Origin: Sphingopyxis macrogoltabida
GTDB taxonomy: Bacteria; Pseudomonadota; Alphaproteobacteria; Sphingomonadales; Sphingomonadaceae
DNA length: 64,000 nt
Direction: 5' to 3'
NCBI RefSeq assembly: GCF_001307295.1
Contig: NZ_CP012700.1
Location: 871,001 to 935,000 of the forward strand
Shown here: positions 54,850 to 63,395 of the stretch, piece by piece
How the letters are laid out: each line of letters opens with the position of its first letter
Position numbering within the stretch: the first letter of the stretch is position 1
Notes under the pieces: model-generated
Seen by the model: the letters and a program-made list of their open reading frames with translations, nothing else
The model's database searches: none
Told to the model about the DNA's origin: nothing
Made by a program: the position numbers and the translations under genes

Positions 54850-55538
54850 TGAAGAAAATTTTTGTCGCTTCGGCGCTGGCCTTTGCCGCGCTGTCGGTTT
54901 CGCCCGTCGTATCGGCTCCCGCCTTCGCGCAGGCAAAGGCGGTTGCCGTCGCCGACGTCCGTGCCGCCGCCGCGCGCTCGGCCGCCTTCCAGACCGCCAC
55001 GCAGCAGATCGAGACCACCTACAAGGCGCAGATCGATCAGCAGCAGTCGCGCGGCCAGACGCTGCAGGCCGAAATTAACGTCTTGATCGCCAAATATAAC
55101 GAAGAAGCGAAGAAGACGCCGCAGAATCAGGCTGCGCTGCAGGCGGCCGCCAAGGCCGTGCAGGACAAGCGTCAGGCTGCGCAGACCGAACTCGCCAAGA
55201 TCAGCGCACCGGTGGATCTCGCAATCGCCTATGTCGAGGACCAGATCAGCGTTCGCATGAACGAAGCGATCAAGGCGGCGATGACCGCGAAGAAGGTCGA
55301 CCTGCTGCTCAACCCCGACGCGGTGCTGGCACGCGAGAATAATGTCGACATCACCGACGCGGTGGTGACCGAACTCAACCGCATCCTGCCCAGCGTGTCG
55401 ACCGCGGCGCCGGCCGGCTACCAGCCCGGCCAGCTCGTCCAGCAGCGCAACCAGCAGCTGATGGACGCCGCGCGCGCCGCACAGGGCACGCCTGCTCCCG
55501 CCGCGCCGGCGACCGGCACGCCGCCGACGACGCGCTGA
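54849..55538 (+). CDS. skp: OmpH/Skp-family periplasmic chaperone
   Basis: A 229-residue exported protein with a signal peptide ending near APAFAQ (residue 28). It continues with [17 protein letters not shown], then a long helical region rich in Gln, Ala and Lys (about residues 50-130) forming the tentacle-like coiled coil of Skp. The C-terminal part ends in a Pro/Thr/Ala-rich tail longer than in E. coli. Skp carries unfolded outer-membrane proteins to BamA. The TGATG overlap with bamA shows tight coupling. In most Gram-negatives lpxD follows; here it is missing and fabZ is next. Confidence 0.9.
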   Translation: MKKIFVASALAFAALSVSPVVSAPAFAQAKAVAVADVRAAAARSAAFQTATQQIETTYKAQIDQQQSRGQTLQAEINVLIAKYNEEAKKTPQNQAALQAAAKAVQDKRQAAQTELAKISAPVDLAIAYVEDQISVRMNEAIKAAMTAKKVDLLLNPDAVLARENNVDITDAVVTELNRILPSVSTAAPAGYQPGQLVQQRNQQLMDAARAAQGTPAPAAPATGTPPTTR

Positions 55539-55543
55539 TCCTG

Positions 55544-56023
55544 GTGGCTGACGGGGAAAAGGACGCGGGGGCACTGGGTCCGTTGGATATCCGCCGGATC
55601 CTGACGCTGCTGCCGCATCGTTATCCGATGCTGCTCGTCGACCGGGTGGAATCGATGGTGAAGGACACCTCGATCCACGCGGTCAAGGCAGTGACGATGA
55701 ACGAGCCCTTTTTTCAGGGCCATTTCCCCGGCCGGCCGATCATGCCCGGCGTCCTCATCGTCGAGGCGCTGGCGCAGGCCGGCGGTATCCTCGCGGTCGA
55801 ATCGCTCGGCCTCGGCGGTTCGGGCAAGCTCGTCTATTTCATGGGCATCGACGGCGTGAAGTTCAGGAAACCGGTCGAACCCGGCGTCCTGCTCGACCTT
55901 CACGTCACCATCCTTCAGGCCAAGCGGAATATCTGCAAGTTCGAAGGCAAGGCGATGCTCGGCGGACAACTGGCGACCGAATGCCAGTTCACCGCCATGA
56001 TCGCCGATCCGCCCGGCGACTAA
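55544..56023 (+). CDS. fabZ: 3-hydroxyacyl-[acyl-carrier-protein] dehydratase
   Basis: A 159-residue hotdog-fold enzyme of fatty-acid elongation. The catalytic H60 and E74 lie in [37 protein letters not shown] and [19 protein letters not shown] are the family signatures. The start is GTG, six bases after the skp stop, and the ribosome site is weak (CTGATCCTG), so coupling with skp is likely. It ends the envelope operon. A palindromic repeat follows at 56041-56113. Confidence 0.96.
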   Translation: MADGEKDAGALGPLDIRRILTLLPHRYPMLLVDRVESMVKDTSIHAVKAVTMNEPFFQGHFPGRPIMPGVLIVEALAQAGGILAVESLGLGGSGKLVYFMGIDGVKFRKPVEPGVLLDLHVTILQAKRNICKFEGKAMLGGQLATECQFTAMIADPPGD

Positions 56024-56040
56024 GCAAGACGTCCCTTCTT

Positions 56041-56113
56041 CGTCATCCCGGACTTGATCCGGGATCCATTGCCGCGCCGAAGCCGTGGACCCCGGATCAA
56101 GTCCGTGGTGACG
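56041..56113. repeat. Palindromic intergenic repeat after fabZ
   Basis: CGTCATCCCGGACTTGATCC (56041 onward) and an imperfect inverse (56086-56113) form a long stem around about 17 bp. Repeats with the core CCCGGACTTGATCCGGG are widespread in alphaproteobacterial intergenic DNA. It probably acts as a transcript end or stability element for the envelope operon. Confidence 0.7.
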
Positions 56114-56232
56114 CGGGGAAGGTGTTGCATTTTCCACCATTCGCCGTTAGGGGCCACCGCTTCGCGGGCCCCATAGCGGGGACAGCATCGACTCAGCCGC
56201 TGGTCGGAAACCAGTGGCACAGGAGCCAAGAG

Positions 56233-56460
56233 ATGAAAAAAGACATTCACCCCGACTATCACACCATCACGGTCAAGATGACCGATGGCACCGAATATCA
56301 GACGCGCTCGACCTGGGGCAAAGAGGGCGACGTGATGACGCTCGAAATCGACCCGACGGCGCACCCGGCATGGACCGGCGGCACGGGCCGCATGCTCGAC
56401 GCGGGCGGTCAGGTTGCGAAGTTCAACAAGCGCTTCGGTGGTCTCACCCTCAAGCGTTAA
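56233..56460 (+). CDS. rpmE: 50S ribosomal protein L31, zinc-free form
   Basis: A 75-residue ribosomal protein from ATG 56233: [20 protein letters not shown], then [25 protein letters not shown] and [12 protein letters not shown]. It has no Cys residues, so it belongs to the C-minus type of L31, which does not bind zinc. In bacteria with two L31 copies this form is often induced on zinc limitation; here it may be the only copy. The ribosome site is AGGAGCCAAGAG. It is a single gene flanked by two palindromic repeats. Confidence 0.93.
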   Translation: MKKDIHPDYHTITVKMTDGTEYQTRSTWGKEGDVMTLEIDPTAHPAWTGGTGRMLDAGGQVAKFNKRFGGLTLKR

Positions 56461-56465
56461 AAGCC

Positions 56466-56540
56466 CGTCATCCCAGCGAAAGCTGGGATCGCTGGCGGTA
56501 CTTCAGAACGATCGCGGTCCCAGCTTTCGATGGGACGACG
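56466..56540. repeat. Palindromic intergenic repeat between rpmE and glpK
   Basis: CGTCATCCCAGCGAAAGCTG (56466 onward) and an imperfect inverse (56514-56540) surround 21 bp. The core CCCAGCGAAAGCTGGGA is a common alphaproteobacterial repeat, different from the one at 56041-56113. It lies between two convergent genes and touches the glpK stop, so it may work as a bidirectional terminator. Confidence 0.7.
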
Positions 56541-58013
56541 TTATGAAAGAACCTTTGCAAGCGCGCTTTGCCACCCGGCGAGGCGCGTTTTGCGTTTTGC
56601 GGCATCGAGCGCGGGGGTGAAGCGCGTCGCGGTGCCGCGCATCGCGGCCGCCGCGCTCGCGAGGTCGGGATAAATCCCTGCGCCGGTCGCCGCGAGCATC
56701 GCGGCACCCAGCGCCGTGCTCTCGACGAAGCCCGGCCGCTCGACCACCAGATCCAGCATATCGGCCAGATCCTGTGCCATCCAGTCGTTCGCGGCCATGC
56801 CGCCGTCGATGCGCAGTTCGGCCCAGTCGACCCCGTCGGCGGCGAAGGCCGATTTAAGGTCGTGTGCCTGATAGGCCTGCGCCTCGAGCGCTGCCCGTGC
56901 GACATGCGCCTTGCCGCTGGCGAAACTTAGCCCCGATATCGCGCCCAGCGCGTCGGGCCGCCAGTGCGGGGCACCGAGGCCGGTCAGGGCCGGGACCAGA
57001 TAGACCCCGCCATTGTCCTCGATCGACCGCGCCAGCCCCTCGCTCTCACCCGCGCTGGCGAGCAGGCCGAGCCCGTCGCGGAGCCATTTGATCAGGCTGC
57101 CGGCGACGAACACCGATCCTTCGAGGGCGTAGGAGCGGACATCGCCTTCCTGCACCAGCACCGTCGCGAGCAGGCGGTTGTTCGAGTGCGGCCGTTCGGT
57201 GCCGCTCGCCGACAGGATGAAGGCGCCGGTCCCGAAGGTCGCCTTGGTCTGCCCCGGCGCGAGACACGCCTGCCCGATCGTCGCCGCCTGCTGGTCGCCC
57301 GCCATGCCCGTGATCGGGATCGCGCCGCCGAACAGCGCCGGGTCGGTCGTGCCGACCGTCGCGGTGCAGCCGGCGATCTCGGGCAGCAGCCGCATCGGAA
57401 CGCCAAGCAAGTCGCAAAGGCCGGCGTCCCAGCCGCCATTCCCGTTGATATCCATCAACAGCGTGCGCGACGCGTTGCTCGCATCGGTGACGTGCACCCC
57501 GCCGGTCAGCCGGTAGACGAGATAGGATTCGATCGTGCCGACCGCGAGCCGGTCGCCGGCCTCTTCGAGCTGCGGCCAATGCTTCAGCGCCCAGCCGATT
57601 TTGCTGCCGGAAAAATAGGGATCGAGCAGGAGGCCGCTTTTTTCCTGCACGGCCTTTTCATGCCCCGCATCCTTGAGCGCGGTGCAGTCGGCCGCGGTGC
57701 GGCGATCCTGCCAGACGATGGCGGGCGCGAGCGGTTCGCCGGTATTGCGGTCCCAGAACACGACCGTTTCGCGCTGGTTGGTGATGCCGATCGCCGCCAC
57801 CGCAGCCGCGCCGCCCGCCTGCGCGATCATCTCGCGCGTGCAGGCGAGCGTCGCGTCCCATATTTCGGCGGCATCATGCTCGACGCGGCCGGGGGCGGGA
57901 TAGTGCTGTCGGAACTCGCGCTGGGCACTGCCGAGCGGGGTGCCGTCGGCGGCGAAAAGCATCGTGCGGGTCGAGGTGGTGCCCTCGTCGATGACGATGA
58001 TCTTCTCGGCCAT
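56541..58013 (-). CDS. glpK: Glycerol kinase
   Basis: A 490-residue FGGY-family kinase that makes glycerol 3-phosphate. The N-terminal phosphate motif is VIDEGTTSTRTMLF (relatives usually have D-Q-G-T-T). LTGGVHVTDASNASRTLL, ITGMAGDQQAATIGQ, TFGTGAFIL, LTGLGAPHW and DGGMAANDWMAQDLADML are the GlpK signatures. The ATG at 58013 follows GGAGGGCAGC; an upstream frame extends but is not conserved. No glpF or glpD lies nearby, so glycerol entry must be encoded elsewhere. It is divergent from the helicase gene. Confidence 0.92.
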   Translation of the reverse strand: MAEKIIVIDEGTTSTRTMLFAADGTPLGSAQREFRQHYPAPGRVEHDAAEIWDATLACTREMIAQAGGAAAVAAIGITNQRETVVFWDRNTGEPLAPAIVWQDRRTAADCTALKDAGHEKAVQEKSGLLLDPYFSGSKIGWALKHWPQLEEAGDRLAVGTIESYLVYRLTGGVHVTDASNASRTLLMDINGNGGWDAGLCDLLGVPMRLLPEIAGCTATVGTTDPALFGGAIPITGMAGDQQAATIGQACLAPGQTKATFGTGAFILSASGTERPHSNNRLLATVLVQEGDVRSYALEGSVFVAGSLIKWLRDGLGLLASAGESEGLARSIEDNGGVYLVPALTGLGAPHWRPDALGAISGLSFASGKAHVARAALEAQAYQAHDLKSAFAADGVDWAELRIDGGMAANDWMAQDLADMLDLVVERPGFVESTALGAAMLAATGAGIYPDLASAAAAMRGTATRFTPALDAAKRKTRLAGWQSALAKVLS

Positions 58014-58321
58014 GCTGCCCTCCCATTCTTCGTGTTTCGGCAAATTCAGCACGAACGGGGAAGGGGGGCAATCCCGCCCAGCGCAATAATCTTGCAATTT
58101 CGCGCAACCCGTGCCATATGATGGTGCAGCGCAGCATGGCGGACCGATCCGCCGCAACCACCGGCAGCGTGATTTTCCCGCCCGTTTCAGGCGCGGGACG
58201 AGCCGGACCAGCGCTTTGTCCCCAGAGGCACCCTTTCACGCGGGTCGTTTCGAACCCGCGGCCGCGCGCCGTCCGTTCGATGCGAACGGACGCTGTGCGC
58301 GTCGCCCATTGTGAGTAGAAC
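58014..58321 (+). other. 308-bp divergent region with a structured helicase leader
   Basis: No gene is seen. A possible promoter for the helicase is TTGCAA (58092-58097), 19 bp, TATGAT (58117-58122). About 200 nt of leader follow with three hairpins: GGCGGA-N4-TCCGCC (58138-58153), CGCGGGT-N8-ACCCGCG (58239-58260) and CGTCCGTTCG-N3-CGAACGGACG (58270-58292). The last ends 29 nt before the start codon. Long structured leaders are known for cold-shock helicase genes. Confidence 0.45.
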
Positions 58322-59731
58322 ATGACGACTTTTAACGACTTTGGCCTGCACGCCGACATCAATCGCGCGCTCGCCGCCAAGGATTATACCCAGCCGACCC
58401 CGATCCAGACGCAGGCGATCCCGCCGCTGATGAAGGGCCGTGACCTGTGTGGCATCGCGCAGACCGGTACCGGCAAGACCGCGGGCTTCTCGCTGCCCTC
58501 GATCCATCACCTGCTGACCTATCCGCATCGCGCCAATCCGCGTAGTTGCCGGATGCTGGTGCTCGCCCCGACGCGCGAGCTCGCGGCGCAGATCGCGCAG
58601 AGCTGCCGCGACTATGGCCGCTTCACCAAATTATCGGTGACGACCGTGTTCGGCGGCGTGCCGATCAACAAGCAGATTCGCGACCTGTCGAGCGGCGTCG
58701 ATATTCTCGTCGCCACCCCCGGCCGCCTGCTCGACCTGATCGACCAGCGCGCGCTGCGTCTTGACGACGTCGAAATCTTCGTCCTCGACGAAGCCGACCA
58801 GATGATGGACATGGGCTTCATCCACTCGCTGCGCCGTATCGCCAAACTGCTGCCGTCGCGCCGCCAGAACCTGTTCTTCTCGGCGACGATGCCGAAGGAA
58901 ATCGCCGGGCTTGCCGACCAGTTCCTTAACGACCCCGTCACCGTATCGGTGACGCCCGCCGCGACGACCGTCGAAAAGATCAGCCAATATTCGACCTTCG
59001 TCGAACAGAAGGAAAAGCAGGCGCTGCTCCATTCGGTCATCGCCAGCGAAGATATCGACCGCGCCCTGATCTTCACCCGCACCAAGCATGGCGCCGACCG
59101 CGTCGTGCGCCATCTCGCCGGCGCGAAGATCAAGGCGATGGCGATCCACGGCAACAAGAGCCAGTCGCAGCGCACCCAGGCGCTGCAGGCGTTCCGATCG
59201 GGCGATATCAAGCTGCTCGTCGCGACCGACATCGCTGCGCGCGGTATCGACGTGTCGGGTGTCAGCCATGTGATCAACTTCGAGATCCCGAACGTTCCCG
59301 AACAATATGTCCACCGCATCGGCCGCACCGCGCGCGCCGGCGCCGAGGGCAAGGCGATCAGCTTCATCGCGCCTGATGAGCGTCCGTACATGCGCGACAT
59401 CGAACGCGTCACGCGGAGCAAGTCCGAACCGATGCCGCTGCCCGAGAATTTCAACGAGTTGGTGCGCAACCTGCCGAAGCCGGCGCAGCCGCCGCGCGAT
59501 ACCGGCAGCAAGGGCCGCAATCCGCAGCGCCAGCGCGAAGATGCGCTGCGTCAGCGCGATGGCGGGCAGCGCGACGCCGGGCACCGTGACGGGGGCCAGC
59601 CGCGCGGCGATCGTGGTCCGCGCCGCGACGGTCCGGTGACGGCCGACGGCCAGCCGCAGCGCAAGCGCCGCTTCCGCCCGCGCAACAAGAGCGTCGGCGC
59701 GCACAAGGGCGCGGTGAAGCGCGTCGGCTGA
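58322..59731 (+). CDS. DEAD-box RNA helicase, RhlE-like
   Basis: A 469-residue ATP-dependent RNA helicase. All motifs are visible: the Q motif (PTPIQTQAIPPLM), motif I AQTGTGKTAGF, Ia PTRELAAQI, motif II with DEAD (VLDEADQMMDMGF), SAT, HGNKSQSQRTQAL, ATDIAARGIDV and HRIGRTARAG. The C-terminal tail after residue 385 is rich in Arg, Gly and Gln (RQREDALRQRDGGQRDAG) and ends in a basic cluster, as in the RhlE/CsdA type that unwinds ribosome or cold-shock RNA. The ATG at 58322 has only GTGAGTAG before it. A long, structured leader precedes it and a strong stem-loop follows. Confidence 0.95.
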   Translation: MTTFNDFGLHADINRALAAKDYTQPTPIQTQAIPPLMKGRDLCGIAQTGTGKTAGFSLPSIHHLLTYPHRANPRSCRMLVLAPTRELAAQIAQSCRDYGRFTKLSVTTVFGGVPINKQIRDLSSGVDILVATPGRLLDLIDQRALRLDDVEIFVLDEADQMMDMGFIHSLRRIAKLLPSRRQNLFFSATMPKEIAGLADQFLNDPVTVSVTPAATTVEKISQYSTFVEQKEKQALLHSVIASEDIDRALIFTRTKHGADRVVRHLAGAKIKAMAIHGNKSQSQRTQALQAFRSGDIKLLVATDIAARGIDVSGVSHVINFEIPNVPEQYVHRIGRTARAGAEGKAISFIAPDERPYMRDIERVTRSKSEPMPLPENFNELVRNLPKPAQPPRDTGSKGRNPQRQREDALRQRDGGQRDAGHRDGGQPRGDRGPRRDGPVTADGQPQRKRRFRPRNKSVGAHKGAVKRVG

Positions 59732-59742
59732 TCGGCCGAATT

Positions 59743-59773
59743 GATGCGAGGGCGGCTTGGACGCCCTCGCATC
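59743..59773 (+). terminator. Stem-loop after the helicase gene
   Basis: A perfect 12-bp stem GATGCGAGGGCG / CGCCCTCGCATC with a 7-nt loop, 12 bp after the stop. There is no T-run, so it may be a terminator without a U-tract, or a 3'-end stabiliser. Confidence 0.55.
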
Positions 59774-59845
59774 CGGCATCTGGCCCATTGACGCCGAGTC
59801 CGCACCGTCTACCTTCCCGCCACCAACGACAGGAAGGGGCAGGGG

Positions 59846-61513
59846 ATGACGAACGGCGAGGCAGCGGTAGCGGCCGACACCCGGCAGAGCGAGCGCAAGG
59901 TCATCCTTGCGTCCTCTCTCGGCACGGTGTTCGAATGGTATGATTTCTACCTCTACGGCCTGCTCGCGACGATCATCTCGGCGCAATTCTTTTCGGGCGT
60001 CAACGAAACCACGGGCTTCATCTTCGCGCTCGCGGCCTTTGCCGCGGGCTTTGCGGTGCGCCCGTTCGGGGCGCTCGTCTTCGGCCGCATCGGCGATCTG
60101 GTCGGCCGCAAGAACACCTTCCTCGTCACCATGGGCCTGATGGGGGTTTCGACCTTCCTCGTCGGCATGCTGCCCAGCTATGCGTCGATCGGCGTCGCGG
60201 CGCCGATCCTCCTCGTGTTGCTGCGTCTCGTGCAGGGGCTTGCGCTCGGCGGCGAATATGGCGGCGCCGCGACCTATGTCGCCGAACATGCGCCGGAGGG
60301 TAAACGCGGCCTGTTCACCAGTTTCATCCAGACCACCGCGACACTCGGCCTGTTCGCGGCGCTCGGCGTCGTCATCGCGATCCGCTCGGCGATCGGCGAG
60401 GAAGCCTTTGCCGACTGGGGGTGGCGCCTGCCGTTCCTGATCTCGGTGATCCTGCTCGGCGTCTCGCTGTGGATCCGCCTCCAGCTCGAGGAAAGTCCGG
60501 TCTTCAAGCAGATGAAGGAGGAGGGCACGACGTCGAAGGCGCCCTTGACCGAAGCCTTCGGGCGCTGGGCGAACCTCAAATGGGTGATCATCGCGCTGTT
60601 CGGGGCGGTCGCGGGGCAGGCGGTCGTCTGGTATTCGGGGCAATTCTATGCGCTCTTTTTCCTCGAAAAGACGCTGAAGGTCGACGGCGCGACCGCGAAC
60701 ATATTGATCGCGATTGCGCTGGCGCTCGGCACGCCTTTCTTCATCTTTTTCGGCTGGCTCAGCGACAAGGTCGGCCGCAAGCCGATCATCCTTGCCGGCT
60801 GCGCGCTCGCCGCAATCACCTATTTCCCGGCTTTCCAGATGCTGACTGCCGCCGCCAACCCGGCGATGGCGAAGGCACAGACGAGCGCCGCGGTTTCGGT
60901 CACCGCCGATCCCGGTGCCTGCGCGTTCCAGTTCGATCCGGTGGGCAAGGAGAAGTTCGAAAGCACCGGCTGCGACATCGCCAAATCGGCGCTGGCCAAG
61001 GCGGGTGTCAGCTACACGAGCCACACGCGCGCCCGCGTGGCGGGGCAGTCGGCGCACGTGCGGATCGGCGACCGCGTGCTGGTCGCACCCGAACCATGGC
61101 GCCTCGCCGAAAGCGAACGCGCCGGCGCGATCGAAGTTTTTCGCGAGGAACTGGCTGCCGCGACCGCCGCGGCGGGCTATCCCGCCGCCGCCGATCCAAA
61201 GGCGATCAACAAGCCGCTCGTCGTCGCGATCCTCTTCTACCTCGTCCTGCTCGTGACGATGGTCTACGGCCCGATCGCGGCGCTGCTGGTCGAGCTTTTC
61301 CCCAGCCGCATCCGCTATACCGCCATGTCGCTGCCCTATCATATCGGCAACGGCTGGTTCGGCGGCTTCCTGCCGACGACGGCGTTCGCGATGGTCGCGG
61401 CGACCGGCAATATCTACTACGGTCTCTGGTATCCGGTGGTGGTCGCGGTGATCACGGTGATCGTCGGTCTGCTGTTCCTTCCGGAAACCTTCCGCCGTTC
61501 GATCCATCAATAG
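59846..61513 (+). CDS. MHS-family major facilitator transporter
   Basis: A 555-residue inner-membrane transporter of the metabolite:H+ symporter family (ProP/ShiA type). TM1 carries GTVFEWYDFYLYG, and the MFS motif is in FGRIGDLVGRKNTFLV with a second copy FGWLSDKVGRKPIIL. The segment LVQGLALGGEYGGAATYVAEHAP is typical of the family. An extra loop of about 120 residues (roughly 335-455, with two Cys residues) lies between helices in the second half, longer than in E. coli ProP. Substrates of the family are organic acids, betaine or proline; here it is unknown. AGGAAGGGGCAGGGG precedes the ATG. Confidence 0.92.
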   Translation: MTNGEAAVAADTRQSERKVILASSLGTVFEWYDFYLYGLLATIISAQFFSGVNETTGFIFALAAFAAGFAVRPFGALVFGRIGDLVGRKNTFLVTMGLMGVSTFLVGMLPSYASIGVAAPILLVLLRLVQGLALGGEYGGAATYVAEHAPEGKRGLFTSFIQTTATLGLFAALGVVIAIRSAIGEEAFADWGWRLPFLISVILLGVSLWIRLQLEESPVFKQMKEEGTTSKAPLTEAFGRWANLKWVIIALFGAVAGQAVVWYSGQFYALFFLEKTLKVDGATANILIAIALALGTPFFIFFGWLSDKVGRKPIILAGCALAAITYFPAFQMLTAAANPAMAKAQTSAAVSVTADPGACAFQFDPVGKEKFESTGCDIAKSALAKAGVSYTSHTRARVAGQSAHVRIGDRVLVAPEPWRLAESERAGAIEVFREELAAATAAAGYPAAADPKAINKPLVVAILFYLVLLVTMVYGPIAALLVELFPSRIRYTAMSLPYHIGNGWFGGFLPTTAFAMVAATGNIYYGLWYPVVVAVITVIVGLLFLPETFRRSIHQ

Positions 61514-61595
61514 CGTCGGAAACGGACCACGGACGTTGACGGCCGCCGCGCCGCGCGGCTAGGTTTGCATCGGGTCGTTGGGGGACGATGACGCG

Positions 61596-62648
61596 ATGAT
61601 CGACCAGGACGAGTTTGAGCCGCTGCCGCCGCGGCGCCCTTTGCTTCGCCGCAAGCGGGTGCTCATCCCGCTCGGCCTGGTTGTCGCGCTCGTCCTGCTC
61701 TTCCTGATGCTGCGGACCCCCGACACCGACCGCGACGAAATGATCGCCAAATATGGCGGCGAGACCTCCGAATTTGCCGCAGGGCCGGCGGGGCAGCGCA
61801 TCCATTATCGCGATCAGGGGCCGCGTGATGCGCCGGTCGTCGTCCTGCTCCACGGATCGAACAGCAGCCTCCACACCTGGGAGCCGCTCGTCCAGCGGCT
61901 CGGCGACCGTTATCGCATCGTGACGCTCGATCTGCCCGGACACGGGCTGACCGGCGGCACCCCCGACCGCGATTATAGCGCCGACGGCATGATCGCCGCG
62001 GTCGATGTGATCGCGGCGAAGCTCGGGCTCGATCGTTTCACCCTCGGCGGCAATTCGATGGGCGGCTGGGTAGCGTGGCGCTATGCGCTCGCCGAACCGG
62101 CGCGGGTCGACGCGCTGCTGCTGCTCGACGCCGCGGGTATGCCGCCGCGCAAGGGCGACAAGCCGCCGCCGTCGAACATCGGCTTCCGCATCCTCAAATA
62201 TCCCGCCGGGCGCTGGCTCGCCGGACAGATCACGCCGCGCGCGCTGGTCGAAAGCTCGCTGCGCGGGTCGGTCGAACGGCAGGACATCGTCGACGATGCG
62301 ATGGTCGATCGTTACTGGCAATTGCTGCGTTTCCCCGGCAATCGCGAGGCGACGTCGCTCCGCGCGACGTTGGACCGCGAGCCGGCGATGGCCGACCGCA
62401 TCGGCGCCATCAAGGTGCCGACGCTGATCCTGTTCGGCAAGAAAGACCGGTTGATCAACCCGAGCGCTGCCCAGACCTTCCACGAACGTATCGCGGGATC
62501 GGAGGTCGTGCTGCTCGACGATATCGGGCATCTGCCGATGGAAGAAGCGCCCGATGCGACCGCCAACGCGATCGCCGATTTCCTCAGGCGGCGGCTTGCC
62601 GCCCCGAATGCGGTTGCTTCACCGGTTCCCGATCCAGAAACGCGCTGA
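61596..62648 (+). CDS. Membrane-anchored alpha/beta hydrolase
   Basis: A 350-residue hydrolase with an N-terminal basic stretch and one transmembrane anchor (about residues 21-40). The catalytic triad is visible: Ser in LGGNSMGGWVAW, Asp in LFGKKDRLINP and His in DDIGHLPMEEAP. The oxyanion segment is VVLLHGSNSSLHTW. The ATG at 61596 has GGGGGA nine bases upstream; a TTG at 61578 is an alternative. The substrate is unknown; the fold suits lipase, esterase or haloperoxidase-like activity at the membrane. Its 3' end overlaps the next, convergent hydrolase gene by 65 bp. Confidence 0.88.
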   Translation: MIDQDEFEPLPPRRPLLRRKRVLIPLGLVVALVLLFLMLRTPDTDRDEMIAKYGGETSEFAAGPAGQRIHYRDQGPRDAPVVVLLHGSNSSLHTWEPLVQRLGDRYRIVTLDLPGHGLTGGTPDRDYSADGMIAAVDVIAAKLGLDRFTLGGNSMGGWVAWRYALAEPARVDALLLLDAAGMPPRKGDKPPPSNIGFRILKYPAGRWLAGQITPRALVESSLRGSVERQDIVDDAMVDRYWQLLRFPGNREATSLRATLDREPAMADRIGAIKVPTLILFGKKDRLINPSAAQTFHERIAGSEVVLLDDIGHLPMEEAPDATANAIADFLRRRLAAPNAVASPVPDPETR

Positions 62649-63354
62649 TCCGCTCGGCCGTCGCGGCGGCGTGGGTAAAGGGGAAGAGGTGCGACCCCGG
62701 CACGACTTCGAGTAGCGCGCCGTCGACCAGTTCGGTGATCGCCTGTCCATGGCACGCGGGGACGACGCCGTCGCGCTCGCCCATGAGGACGAGGACCGGC
62801 ACGTTCCTGAGCTGCGGCAGCATCGCCGCGCTGGTCCAGCCCGCCATCGCCATCGTCTGGTAAGCGAGGCCGAGCGGGGTCGCGGTCGGCAGCTTGAGCC
62901 CGCTCGCGAGCATGTCCTCGTCGAGCAACGCCGCCCAGCCGATCCCCGGTGCGGTCACCGTCGGGGTCGTCGCCATCAGGACAAGGCGGCGGACGCGGCC
63001 GGGAAACTGGATCGCCACCTGCTGCGCCAGCGCACCGCCCCAACTGAAGCCGGCGACGTCGAGCGCCTTGTGCCCCAGCCGGCCGGCGATCTCCATGACC
63101 ACCGCCGCCATCGTCGGGGCGCCATAGGGCAGCAGCGCGTCGGGCGATCCCCCGACGCCGGGCATGTCGACCGTCCACACCTCGCGCCCTGCGATCTGCG
63201 CGAGCAGCGGCGCCGCCGCGGCGATATCGGCGCCGATGCCGTTCAGGAACAACAAGGGCGTGCCCGCCTCGCCGACGTGCCAGCGCGCGACGCGCAGCGT
63301 CATGCCATAGACATGTTCCATGCTGATGGCGGGGCGCCCGCTGATCCTCGTCAT
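62584..63354 (-). CDS. Alpha/beta hydrolase, PHA depolymerase (PhaZ)-like
   Basis: A 256-residue hydrolase without a signal peptide. The pattern FLNGIGADIAAAAPLL, DMPGVGGSPD, VAGFSWGGALAQQVAIQFP (Ser nucleophile), LMGERDGVVPACHG and GSHLFPF matches the intracellular medium-chain-length polyhydroxyalkanoate depolymerase branch. It may degrade storage polyester inside the cell. No pha synthase or phasin gene is adjacent, so another ester substrate is possible. The ATG at 63354 has AAGGCGGG upstream; an internal ATG (residue 12) is also possible. Confidence 0.82.
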   Translation of the reverse strand: MTRISGRPAISMEHVYGMTLRVARWHVGEAGTPLLFLNGIGADIAAAAPLLAQIAGREVWTVDMPGVGGSPDALLPYGAPTMAAVVMEIAGRLGHKALDVAGFSWGGALAQQVAIQFPGRVRRLVLMATTPTVTAPGIGWAALLDEDMLASGLKLPTATPLGLAYQTMAMAGWTSAAMLPQLRNVPVLVLMGERDGVVPACHGQAITELVDGALLEVVPGSHLFPFTHAAATAERISAFLDREPVKQPHSGRQAAA

Positions 63355-63395
63355 GGCGCCCGCCTTGGCATGTTTCGGTTACGGGGGAAAGGCCG

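Noticed and set aside
56541..58013. Possibility of a non-glycerol FGGY kinase because of the D-E-G-T-T variant
   Set aside because: The remaining signatures along the protein agree with glycerol kinase, so the variant residue alone is not enough.
59743..59773. Classical Rho-independent terminator
   Set aside because: The stem is perfect but no T-run follows, so it is listed only as a stem-loop with moderate confidence.
58631..61510. A 959-codon minus-strand open frame
   Set aside because: It lies antisense across both the helicase and the MHS transporter genes and has no recognisable motif.
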